Below the pieces are notes generated by a model, which was not told the DNA's origin, ran no database searches, and saw only the letters and a list, made by a program, of their open reading frames with translations. From assembly GCA_039090855.1 (NCBI GenBank), contig CM077034.1, positions 222,482,331 through 222,546,330 of the forward strand: a DNA stretch of 64,000 bases. The letters are read 5' to 3'. This stretch comes from Macrothele yani. Its lineage: Eukaryota; Arthropoda; Arachnida; Araneae; Macrothelidae. Made by a program: the position numbers and the translations under genes. This document shows positions 40,855 to 52,004 of the stretch, piece by piece (position 1 is the first letter of the stretch; every line of letters starts with the position of its first letter).

Positions 40855-43800
40855 ATTTTCCTCACCGCAAATTGCTATAATAAAATTTAATGTAAGAACA
40901 CAATTACTTAAGTCGCTGAGAGGAATCGAACAAGGCGTGTTTTCTGAGAGAGACATTATCGAAAATTTGATTCCATTCTTATGAATTTTATTGCGATAGA
41001 TGAATTCAGAATTTGTAATAACTTCTTCGCTCTTAGTGAGGACGGACATCCAAATGTGCCAAAAATTAATTTGCTTTTTAAAGAATTTAATAAAATAATT
41101 ACGAGAAAATCTTCTGCACCGCAAATTGCTATAATAAAATTTAATGTAAGAACACAATTACTTAAGTCGCTGAGAGGAATCGAACAAGGCGTGTTTTCTG
41201 AGAGAGACATTATCGAAAACTTGATTCCATTCTTATGAGTTTTATTGCGATAGATGAATTCAGAATTTGTAATAGCTTGTTCGCACTTAGTGAGGACGGA
41301 CATCCAAATGTGCCAAAAATTAATTGCTTTTTAAAGAATTTAATAAAATAATTACGAGAAAATCTTCTGCACCGCAAATTGCTATAATAAAATTTAATGT
41401 AAGAACACAATTACTTAAGTCGCTGAGAGGAATCGAACAAGGCGTGTTTTCTGAGAGAGACATTATCGAAGACTTGATTCCATTCTTATGAGTTTTATTG
41501 CGATAGATGAATTCAGAATTTGTAATAGCTTGTTCGCACTTAGTGAGGACGGACATCCAAATGTGCCAAAAAATAATTTGCTTTTTAAAGAATTTAATAA
41601 AATAATTACGAGAAAATCTTGTGCACCGCAAATTGCTATAATAAAATTTAATGTAAGAACACAATTACTTAAGTCGCTGAGAGGAATCGAACAAGGCGTG
41701 TTTTCTGAGAGAGACATTATCGAAAACTTGATTCCATTCTTATGAGTTTTATTGCGATAGATGAATTCAGAATTTGTAATAGCTTGTTCGCACTTAGTGA
41801 GGACGGACATCCAAATGTGCCAAAAAATTAATTGCTTTTTAAAGAATTTAATAAAATAATTACGAGAAAATCTTGTGCACCGCAAATTGCTATAATAAAA
41901 TTTAATGTAAGAACACAATTACTTAAGTCGCTGAGAGGAATCGAACAAGGCGTGTTTTCTGAGAGAGACATTATCGAAGACTTGATTCCATTCTTATGAG
42001 TTTTATTGCGATAGATGAATTCAGAATTTGTAATAGCTTCTTCGCACTTAGTGAGGACGGACATCCAAATGTGCCAAAAAAATAATTGCTTTTTAAAGAA
42101 TTTAATAAAATAATTACGAGAAAATCTTGTGCACCGCAAATTGCTATAATAAAATTTAATGTAAGAACACAATTACTTAAGTCGCTGAGAGGAATCGAAC
42201 AAGGCGTGTTTTCTGAGAGAGACATTATCGAAAACTTGATTCCATTCTTATGAATTTTATTGCGATAGATGAATTCAGAATTTGTAATAGCTTCTTCGCA
42301 CTTAGTGAGGACGGACATCCAAATGTGCCAAAAATAATTGCTTTTTAAAGAATTTTATAAAATAATTACGAGAAAATCTTGTGCACCGCAAATTGCTATA
42401 ATAAAATTTAATGTAAGAACACAATTACTTAAGTCGCTGAGAGGAATCGAACAAGGCGTGTTTTCTGAGAGAGACATTATCGAAGACTTGATTCCATTCT
42501 TATGAATTTTATTGCGATAGATGAATTCAGAATTTGTAATAGCTTGTTCGCACTTAGTGAGGACGGACATCCAAATGTGCCAAAAAATAATTGCTTTTTA
42601 AAGAATTTAATAAAATAATTACGAGAAAATCTTGTGCACCGCAAATTGCTATAATAAAATTTAATGTAAGAACACAATTACTTAAGTCGCTGAGAGGAAT
42701 CGAACAAGGCGTGTTTTCTGAGAGAGACATTATCGAAAACTTGATTCCATTCTTATGAATTTTATTGCGATAGATGAATTCAGAATTTGTAATAACTTCT
42801 TCGCTCTTAGTGAGGACGGACATCCAAATGTGCCAAAAATTAATTGCTTTTTAAAGAATTTAATAAAATAATTACGAGAAAGTCTTCTGCACCGCAAATT
42901 GCTATAATAAAATTTAATGTAAGAACACAATTACTTAAGTCGCCGAGAGGAATCGAACAAGGCGTGTTTTCTGAGAGAGACATTATCGAAGACTTGATTC
43001 CATTCTTATGAGTTTTATTGCGATAGATGAATTCAGAATTTGTAATAGCTTGTTCGCACTTAGTGAGGACGGACATCCAAATGTGCCAAAAAAATAATTG
43101 CTTTTTAAAGAATTTAATAAAATAATTACGAGAAAATCTTGTGCACCGCAAATTGCTATAATAAAATTTAATGTAAGAACACAATTACTTAAGTCGCTGA
43201 GAGGAATCGAACAAGGCGTGTTTTCTGAGAGAGACATTATCGAAAACTTGATTCCATTCTTATGAATTTTATTGCGATAGATGAATTCAGAATTTGTAAT
43301 AGCTTCTTCGCTCTTAGTGAGGACGGACATCCAAATGTGCCAAAAATTAATTGCTTTTTAAAGAATTTAATAAAATAATTACGAGAAAATCTTCTGCACC
43401 GCAAATTGCTATAATAAAATTTAATGTAAGAACACAATTACTTAAGTCGCTGAGAGGAATCGAACAAGGCGTGTTTTCTGAGAGAGACATTATCGAAGAC
43501 TTGATTCCATTCTTATGAGTTTTATTGCGATAGATGAATTCAGAATTTGTAATAGCTTGTTCGCACTTAGTGAGGACGGACATCCAAATGTGCCAAAAAA
43601 ATAATTGCTTTTTAAAGAATTTAATAAAATAATTACGAGAAAATCTTGTGCACCGCAAATTGCTATAATAAAATTTAATGTAAGAACACAATTACTTAAG
43701 TCGCTGAGAGGAATCGAACAAGGCGTGTTTTCTGAGAGAGACATTATCGAAAACTTGATTCCATTCTTATGAATTTTATTGCGATAGATGAATTCAGAAT

Positions 43801-46180
43801 TTGTAATAGCTTCTTCGCTCTTAGTGAGGACGGACATCCAAATGTGCCAAAAATTAATTGCTTTTTAAAGAATTTAATAAAATAATTACGAGAAAATCTT
43901 CTGCACCGCAAATTGCTATAATAAAATTTAATGTAAGAACACAATTACTTAAGTCGCTGAGAGGAATCGAACAAGGCGTGTTTTCTGAGAGAGACATTAT
44001 CGAAAACTTGATTCCATTCTTATGAATTTTATTGCGATAGATGAATTCAGAATTTGTAATAGCTTCTTCGCTCTTAGTGAGGACGGACATCCAAATGTGC
44101 CAAAAATTAATTGCTTTTTAAAGAATTTAATAAAATAATTACGAGAAAATCTTGTGCACCGCAAATTGCTATAATAAAATTTAATGTAAGAACACAATTA
44201 CTTAAGTCGCTGAGAGGAATCGAACAAGGCGTGTTTTCTGAGAAAGACATTATCGAAGACTTGATTCCATTCTTATGAGTTTTATTGCGATAGATGAATT
44301 CAGAATTTGTAATAGCTTCTTCGCACTTAGTGAGGACGGACATCCAAATGTGCCAAAAAAATAATTGCTTTTTAAAGAATTTAATAAAATAATTACGAGA
44401 AAATCTTGTGCATCGCAAATTGCTATAATAAAATTTAATGTAAGAACACAATTACTTAAGTCGCTGAGAGGAATCGAACAAGGCGTGTTTTCTGAGAGAG
44501 ACATTATCGAAAACTTGATTCCATTCTTATGAATTTTATTGCGATAGATGAATTCAGAATTTGTAATAGCTTCTTCGCTCTTAGTGAGGACGGACATCCA
44601 AATGTGCCAAAAATTAATTGCTTTTTAAAGAATTTAATAAAATAATTACGAGAAAATCTTCTGCACCGCAAATTGCTATAATAAAATTTAATGTAAGAAC
44701 ACAATTACTTAAGTCGCTGAGAGGAATCGAACAAGGCGTGTTTTCTGAGAGAGACATTATCGAAAACTTGATTCCATTCTTATGAATTTTATTGCGATAG
44801 ATGAATTCGGAATTTGTAATAGCTTCTTCGCTCTTAGTGAGGACGGACATCCAAATGTGCCAAAAATTAATTGCTTTTTAAAGAATTTAATAAAATAATT
44901 ACGAGAAAATCTTCTGCACCGCAAATTGCTATAATAAAATTTAATGTAACAACACAATTACTTAAGTCGCTGAGAGGAATCGAACAAGGCGTGTTTTCTG
45001 AGAGAGACATTATCGAAAACTTGATTCCATTCTTATGAATTTTATTGCGATAGATGAATTCAGAATTTGTAATAGCTTCTTCGCTCTTAGTGAGGACGGA
45101 CATCCAAATGTGCCAAAAATTAATTGCTTTTTAAAGACTTTAATAAAATAATTACGAGAAAATCTTCTGCACCGCAAATTGCTATAATAAAATTTAATGT
45201 AAGAACACAATTACTTAAGTCGCTGAGAGGAATCGAACAAGGCGTGTTTTCTGAGAGAGACATTATCGAAGACTTGATTCCATTCTTATGAGTTTTATTG
45301 CGATAGATGAATTCAGAATTTGTAATAGCTTCTTCGCTCTTAGTGAGGACGGACATCCAAATGTGCCAAAAATTAATTGCTTTTTAAAGAATTTAATAAA
45401 ATAATTACGAGAAAATCTTCTGCACCGCAAATTGCTATAATAAAATTTAATGTAAGAACACAATTACTTAAGTCGCTGAGAGGAATCGAACAAGGCGTGT
45501 TTTCTGAGAGAGACATTATCGAAGACTTGATTCCATTCTTATGAGTTTTATTGCGATAGATGAATTCAGAATTTGTAATAGCTTCTTCGCTCTTAGTGAG
45601 GACGGACATCCAAATGTGCCAAAAATTAATTGCTTTTTAAAGAATTTAATAAAATAATTACGAGAAAATCTTCTGCACCGCAAATTGCTATAATAAAATT
45701 TAATGTAAGAACACAATTACTTAAGTCGCTGAGAGGAATCGAACAAGGCGTGTTTTCTGAGAGAGACATTATCGAAGACTTGATTCCATTCTTATGAGTT
45801 TTATTGCGATAGATGAATTCAGAATTTGTAATAGCTTCTTCGCTCTTAGTGAGGACGGACATCCAAATGTGCCAAAAATTAATTGCTTTTTAAAGAATTT
45901 AATAAAATAATTACGAGAAAATCTTCTGCACCGCAAATTGCTATAATAAAATTTAATGTAAGAACACAATTACTTAAGTCGCTGAGAGGAATCGAACAAG
46001 GCGTGTTTTCTGAGAGAGACATTATCGAAGACTTGATTCCATTCTTATGAGTTTTATTGCGATAGATGAATTCAGAATTTGTAATAGCTTCTTCGCTCTT
46101 AGTGAGGACGGACATTCAAATGTGCCAAAAATTAATTGCTTTTTAAAGAATTTAATAAAAAAATTACGAGAAAATCTTTC
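40855..46180 (+). repeat. 253-bp satellite, about 21 copies
   Basis: Unit of 253-254 bp containing CACCGCAAATTGCTATAATA, CTTAAGTCGCTGAGAGGAAT, GAGAGACATTATCGAA and GAGGACGGACATCCAAATGT. Diagnostic variants are CTTCTGCACC/CTTGTGCACC, GAAAACTTG/GAAGACTTG, TTATGAATT/TTATGAGTT and TTCGCTCTTAG/TTCGCACTTAG. Two units keep an 85-codon plus-strand frame (40981-41238, 41488-41745: M-FIAIDEFRIC...GIEQGVFSERDIIENL). The others have a one-base loss in the AATTAATTTGC tract. In every unit the stop and next start overlap as ATGA. The minus-strand frames of 66-115 codons follow from the period and are not genes. Confidence 0.93.
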
Positions 46181-47037
46181 GAAAAAATTGAAAGACTCCA
46201 GAAGGAATTTCAGTGCAAATTTATGAAGTGAGAAAAAGTAAAGCATGGGAATAATAATTTTTACTTAGTTACTTTCAAATGGAAAACCCATTTTAGCTGA
46301 GACAGAGTTCCAGATTTCCTGTAACTGTAAGGCAAAAAGAAAAAAAAAAGGTAGAAAAGGAGAAAAAAAAAAAAAAAAAAAAAGCTTATGCATATGATAA
46401 GAAGTAACCCAAAACTTTTATCGTAGATGAACTTCAAAGGAATAACTACACAAAGGATTTCGGGTTTCTATCCAAAATGAATGATAGCATATTTGATTAG
46501 ATTGAATTAATTAATTATTGACCTGCAACTGCAGCTGGTAAAAGCAAACTAAGGTAAAGGATTTCAGCTGAGAGGGACGGGATTTTGATTTGAAAGTCTG
46601 CAAATGGGAAGGGAAGTATTAGAAACAGTATTTGGATCAACAGAACATTCAGTATGCAGATTTCTTTTTTTTTTTCCTGAAACCATCGAAGTGGTAAAAA
46701 CAAACTTTCCCGTTTTAGCACAACATGATTGTCTAGTACAAGAATATTGAAATACAAGTACACATATACTTTTTTTGCTTAAGTTAGAATAAGGCCTACC
46801 GGCACAGAATTTCACAGCCTCCCCGGAAAATTTCCGGGTATCCCGGTGTCTGGTGAAGCCCAACCATCTCCTTTCTTACAGATGAGCGCCCAGACAAATC
46901 CCCTCTCAAATCAGGGTGTTTCTTTAGCAATCAGCGACGTTATTCTAAAACGATTCTCACGCTTCTTGATGCTTGTTGAATTGGAAATGATGTTTACTAT
47001 TTCAAACATGCTTTAAAATAATTGCCAAAATGACACT
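46181..47037. other. No gene seen
   Basis: AT-rich with poly-A at about 46330-46383. No convincing frame; 46515-46863 minus-strand frames look random. Confidence 0.5.
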
Positions 47038-47108
47038 TGCATCGGCCGGGAATCGAACCCGGGGCGCCCGCGTGGCAGGCGAGCATTCTACCACTGAACC
47101 ACCGACGC
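47038..47108 (-). tRNA. tRNA-Gly(GCC): tRNA-Gly (anticodon GCC)
   Basis: Minus-strand sequence GCGTCGGTGGTTCAGTGGTA then GAATGCTCGCCTGCCACGCG and so on folds as a full cloverleaf. The acceptor GCGTCGG pairs with CCGATGC with one G-U pair, the anticodon loop is CTGCCAC (anticodon GCC), the anticodon stem is CTCGC/GCGGG, and the T arm is CCGGG-TTCGATT-CCCGG. It matches the conserved metazoan tRNA-Gly(GCC) except for one base in the acceptor and one in the variable region. The length of 71 nt excludes CCA. A and B boxes are intact, and there is no SINE body, so this is probably a working host gene. A T-run terminator was not obvious within 20 bp. Confidence 0.93.
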
Positions 47109-47626
47109 GACTTTCGGAACATGCTGTTATAATACCCTTAAATACTGTCGCGCAAAGAAAAGTAAGTCGTGGTGGTGTTCGGGGTTATTCACCTTATGTG
47201 TTCTGCCGTGAAGCTAAAGTGAAAGAAGCAAACCCGGAATTCATGAAAATTAATATGATTGGCCATTTTGCTTCACTACTTTGTTTCGAATTTCTGTTGT
47301 TTTTTTCATCCGATCACAAATATTTGGTGTAATACTTCCCTTATTGTTGTAATCAGCCATTTTTGTTAATGAGAAATTAGCGTTCGATATAGGCACAGTC
47401 ACTCTCTTGAAAACAGCTTGAAAGGTCAAGAAAGACGACAACAATGGAGGGCGTTCGCACTGTCTTTTAACTTTAAATTCTCTAAAAAGAAACAAAAAAA
47501 AGTGGAAAACTTTGTTCCAGGAATTGATGTAAAAAGAAGGGACTGTGAGTCATTCATTTCATAACGACAACTGAGGAATAGGAAAACTGATGTCCTGCAT
47601 GCTTGATGCGACGCAGTGTGAAATGT
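47109..47626. other. No gene seen
   Basis: Unique sequence between the tRNA and a mariner; no frame or repeat recognised. Confidence 0.5.
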
Positions 47627-48543
47627 GTTCAAATGAAAAGGTACGAAACGACACTGTGGGTATAAATGAAGACTTTATTCAAAGTATACACCATAGGCCG
47701 TAGCACAACGATCCCATTGATTAACGAGCCGAAGGATTCCTTGTTCCCAGAATTCCTGTGGCCGTGACGAGACCCAGTCCTGCACAGCGTCCTTGAGTTC
47801 GTCGTCCGAGTGGAAGCGCTTCCCTTTCAGATGTTTTTTCAAGGGACCAAACACATGGAAATCGCAGGGCGACATGTCCGGGCTGTAGGGCGGATGGTCA
47901 AGCTGCTCCCACTGGAACTTGGCCAGTTCCGCGTGTGTGTGACCCTGGAGACGTGTGGACGCGCGTTATCATGGAGCAGAACCACACCCTCCGTGAGCAG
48001 CCCCGGTCTTTTGTTCTTGATGGACCTTCGTATAGGCTTCGGAGTGTCTCACAGTACACATCGGAGTTAATGGTTCGTCTGTGCTGGAGGAATTCTTTTT
48101 TTTTTTTTTTTTTTTTTTTTGGTTGGAGGTTTAACGACCACCGTGAGCAACTCAATGGGCTATAAGCAGTCGCCCGTCCCTAATTTAGGGTCACTGGTTC
48201 CCGGGACGGGAGAGAGCCAGTGCCGTAAGACAAACACAACATCCATGCCTCTCCGGGATTCGAACCCGGACCCCTTACGGACGAATGATCAGAGGCCAAC
48301 GCCTTAGACCACTGCGCCACCGGGGCGGCACTGGAGGAATTCAACAAGTAGTCAATTGGACGGCGCTCTTTATAAGAGCCTCTGCTCTCTCCTGCGCATG
48401 CGGGCGTCCGCGCATGCTCCGATCCACGCCGGCGACTCCAATCGCATCCCTAGATGTGTCGCTACGTTCTCTCATAGCGGCATAGGCAAATATGTTAACG
48501 GTTACGTTCTTATGACGTTTCGTACCTTTTCATTTGAACACCC
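47627..48543 (-). mobile_element. mariner transposon, internally deleted, with a SINE inside
   Basis: The ends GTGTTCAAATGAAAAGGTAC then GAAACG pair in inverse at about 47627 and 48541. The minus strand keeps the C-terminal transposase: a worn second-Asp region (CATGATAACGCGCGTCCACAC, HDNARPH) near 47985, then an intact frame, MSPCDFHVFGPLKKHLKGKR to GVYFE, ending at 47675. This includes the third catalytic Asp in CDF. The N-terminal half, including the HTH and first Asp, is missing; only about 190 bp remain between the SINE and the right end. Confidence 0.85.
48096..48330 (-). mobile_element. SINE-B copy 5, inserted in the mariner
   Basis: Full minus-strand copy with poly-T start, body and tRNA head ending CCACCGGGGCGGC. 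CTGGAGGAATTC at 48084-48095 and 48331-48342 is a perfect 12-bp TSD. Confidence 0.94.
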
Positions 48544-48644
48544 CTAGTAATAAGTGATACTGAAATAAAAAAGATTTTTTTTTTCACCGTTTTACAAAAA
48601 GACACACAAAATTCTTCAAATGCTGGCCACTTTTTTTTATAACA

Positions 48645-50095
48645 CACTCTTTGCAAAAAAAAAAAAAAAAAAAACGAAGCACCCAACAGGAATCATCCAA
48701 TCAATATAAAAATTGGCATGTGCAATGTATATGTATAGGAAAGGAAATGTTTGCAATTCCAGAGCAGTTGGGCCTGTACTTGGATAAAACAGCTACACGA
48801 GTGGAATACGTCTGCTGTACGTTGTAGCGCCATCTAACTCGGATTCAAGCAATTACCCGACGTGACATAAACGCATACAGTTCTCGGACACTGTCCGAAG
48901 GTATAGTATATGCCACATGGTATCCAAGTTCGCCAACATTCAGAGATGCGCGTAAGTGACGTCTCATCAAGTCCCAAACATATTCGATCAGTGAGAGTTC
49001 GGGCGATCGGGCTGGCCGTGGAAGAGTGTCGACATTACCCTGGTAGACCTGAGAGAGCCGTTCCGTGTGTGGCCGAGCATTATCCTGTTGAAAAATTTAT
49101 CGATGCTGCTGCAACAGGAATGGCAACACAAATCGGCACTCATCGCTGAAGACAACACGTAGAATGTCGCCGACGTATGGTTGAGCAGTAAGGGTGGTAC
49201 GGAGGTATACCAAGGGCGTCAGGCTATCGTAGGAAATCGCTCCCCAGATAGTCACTCTCAGTCTGCGAGTCGTGTGATGTTCCAGGGTAAAGGCAAGATC
49301 CGTGCGCTGGCCGGCTCATCTCCAGATACGTATACGTTGCTCATCGCTCCAAGTGCAAATCGGGAATCATCCCTGAAGACAACACGAAGCCTCAACACAC
49401 TATCCGACCTTGATCGGGCTTGATACCACTGCAACCGTTGCCGTCGATGCTCGCTAGTCAGTGGCATGCCGCGTATTGGACTCTTTGAATTTAGTTTCCG
49501 TGCCGTAAGTCGTCTGGCAAGGATCCGGATGACCACTTCCCTTACCTGTAAACGACGCAACATGGCCACGGATGATTGAGAGCGACGAATTCGGTTCTGT
49601 TCGTACGGCTCTCCCAATTGCTCGATCCTTGCGTTCTGTCGTTGTCCTCGGCCGTCCATTGCCCACGCGACACTAGGTTGTGCCCTCGTCGACTTATTGA
49701 CTCCAACATCGTCCAACTGCCGCGTCGCTCCGACCCAAATGCCTGGTGATCGGCGACTTAACCAACCAGCCACGTCTTTCAGCCCAAGTATACGTCCTCT
49801 CTCAAACTCGCTCAACTGTGCATGGATCCGACGTCGAGGCATCCTCACAGTTCGTGGATGTTAATGCAACCGCAATCCGCTATCACAATTGCCCCCTGCG
49901 TGTGAGCTTGCTCATGATATACCCTTCTCAATGCTCGGTTCCCAAGCTTTGTGGCGGGTAACATTTTACTAATTGGTCATTAGTTTTTAATCATTTGCAT
50001 ATTCTGCCCTGAGGTACTTGCATGCGGAATTTCATCAGAATTGAACGACTTTCTCGGGGTGCCTCGTTTTTTTTTTTTTTTTTTTGCAAAGAGTG
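48645..50095 (-). mobile_element. Tc1-like transposon (copy E) with poly-A in its ends
   Basis: The left end CACTCTTTGC, a long A run, then CGAAGCACCC pairs with the right end GGGTGCCTCG, T run, GCAAAGAGTG. TA follows the right end (50096-50097). The minus-strand transposase begins MPRRRIHAQLSEFERGRILG near 49843, continues through RLTARKLNSKSPIR, VVFRDDSRFALG (first-Asp region) near 49380, FQQDNARPHTE (second Asp) near 49090, and RPARSPELSLIEYVWDLMRR (Glu kept) near 49010. Stops and shifts, plus a partial duplication of the CATCGCTGAAGACAACACG and CATCCCTGAAGACAACACG segment (about 49141 and 49369), break it. Confidence 0.83.
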
Positions 50096-50097
50096 TA

Positions 50098-50604
50098 ATA
50101 TCTGTAAGATTACAGTCTACAAATTTCCCCAGACATGCTTAAATATTTGACTTCTCTGCACCTTATAGGCAATATTAATAGAAATCTTTATATTATTTTC
50201 CTAGTATATTTAGCACTCTTCTTTCCTCCCTCCAATAAACATTTTTAGCTTACGTGTGCCGAGGATCATGTCTGTACATCCAACCAGGTTTAGAAAACAG
50301 ATTGTAAATTTTTTTGGGTGACACCACTGCAGGGCATGTAAAAATTCTGACCGGGCATGTATCCTCCCCCCTACATACTCCCAGTGGACACGTAAAAGTC
50401 CAGTTCTTTAGACGATACAAAAATTTAAAAAAAAGTAATTTTTTTTTTGTATTTCCCAGTCAATTTTCTTCCTACTTAGAGTCTTCCCCCTTTTCGTGTT
50501 ATTTAATAAATTTAATAGTGTGTGATTTGGGAAATTAAAGGTCAGAATTGGTTACATAGAAAACTAAATTACCCATAAAATATGATTGTGTTCAAAAAGG
50601 AGGA
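50098..50604. other. No gene seen
   Basis: Unique AT-rich sequence; nothing recognised. Confidence 0.5.
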
Positions 50605-52004
50605 ACTGTACACCAAATTATACTCAAAATACACTGCTGGACAATTGCTAAGGACGGATCATAAACGGCTATATAGCGCATAAAAAAATAAGTGTGGTTG
50701 GATGCCAAGTGAAATAAAATAATGTCAGAATGCCAGGACATTACAAGAAAGACAATTTACTGTGCTCTGAAATCCAGAAGGCTTTGGAACGTGTTCAAGG
50801 GACAAACAGGCCATTTTGTGCAGAATACGTAAACGTGAAAAAAATGCAATTACCGTCCGCAGGCGTTCCGGCGTAAGATGTCAATACGGGATATGGCCTC
50901 CATGGAGGGCGATGCAAGATTCCACACGTCGTGTCATGCTTTGCACAACATTATCAAGCAGCTGTTGGGGTAATTTATCACATTCCTCTGTCAGTGCACG
51001 GATGAGGGTGTCCTTGTTTATTGGAGGGCATTGACGACCAGCAAGACTCCTCCCCAAAGCATCCCACACATTTTCAATGGGATTCAGATCTGGAGAACGT
51101 GCTGGCCATACGAGGCGTTGAATATCCTCGCTCTCAAGACACTCCTGGACAGCGACTGTTCGATGACATGTTGCGTTGTCGTCCATGAAAATGAATCTAT
51201 CACCGACAGCACCACGGAACATGCGAACATGAGGTAGCAGAACATCATTAATGTATCGTTGGCCAGTCATAGTCCCAGTTGGAAGCACATAGAGGGACGT
51301 ACGGCCATTGATTATGATGCCAGCCCATACCATGACACTACATGTCGGATATCGGTCCCTTTCCTGTATGTTTGCTGGACAATATGCAGTACCACTACAG
51401 TGCCTAGAAGAATTAGTGTGACGTGCTCCCTAAGATGTCCCTCACGGTTTTGTGACCAATCGTCATGAAATGACAGAGGGCGCTGGCATCGGAAGTTACG
51501 TTAGGATGCTTCATCGGCTTCATGCTATTCAATGGTGGGAAATTTGTTTGCCAAGGATTTGCTGCCTTACGAAACTTCAAATTTTCACAAAACAAAGGTT
51601 AGTGGAGGAAATCTTTTTGGCAGTATCTTTGCTAATTCGTTGTAGCTCGATCATAACAGTAATACACTAGGTAATTCAACAGTTGATCACTAAAACGCAA
51701 TAGGCTTATTCGGGTGTTAATGTGCTAGTTTTATTCAACTGTGGATTGTTTATAACGAAATTTATTTCCGAAATTAGTAATTTTTTATTCGTGAAGATGT
51801 AGAAGTTGATCAAATATTGCTGTCACGCGTTAAACCTACTGTATGGTTAAACTTAAGTGCAGTACTGCAATCGACTGCAACAGTTATAAGATCATAGGGA
51901 AATAATGTCATCGATGAAAGGACTGGGAAATTCTGCATTAGCAAATAATAAAAAAACATAGAAAACGGAAAAGGCAAAGCAGCTGTTTTGTGCCAAGATG
52001 TAAT

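Noticed and set aside
40849..46246. Dozens of similar minus-strand frames (MCSYIKFYYSNLRC..., MSVLTK...)
   Set aside because: They arise from the 253-bp satellite and overlap in different frames with the same text; there is no coding evidence.
48910..49423. Plus-strand frames of about 80 codons (MPHGIQVRQHSE..., MSSKGGTEVYQG...)
   Set aside because: They are antisense to the Tc1 copy E transposase.
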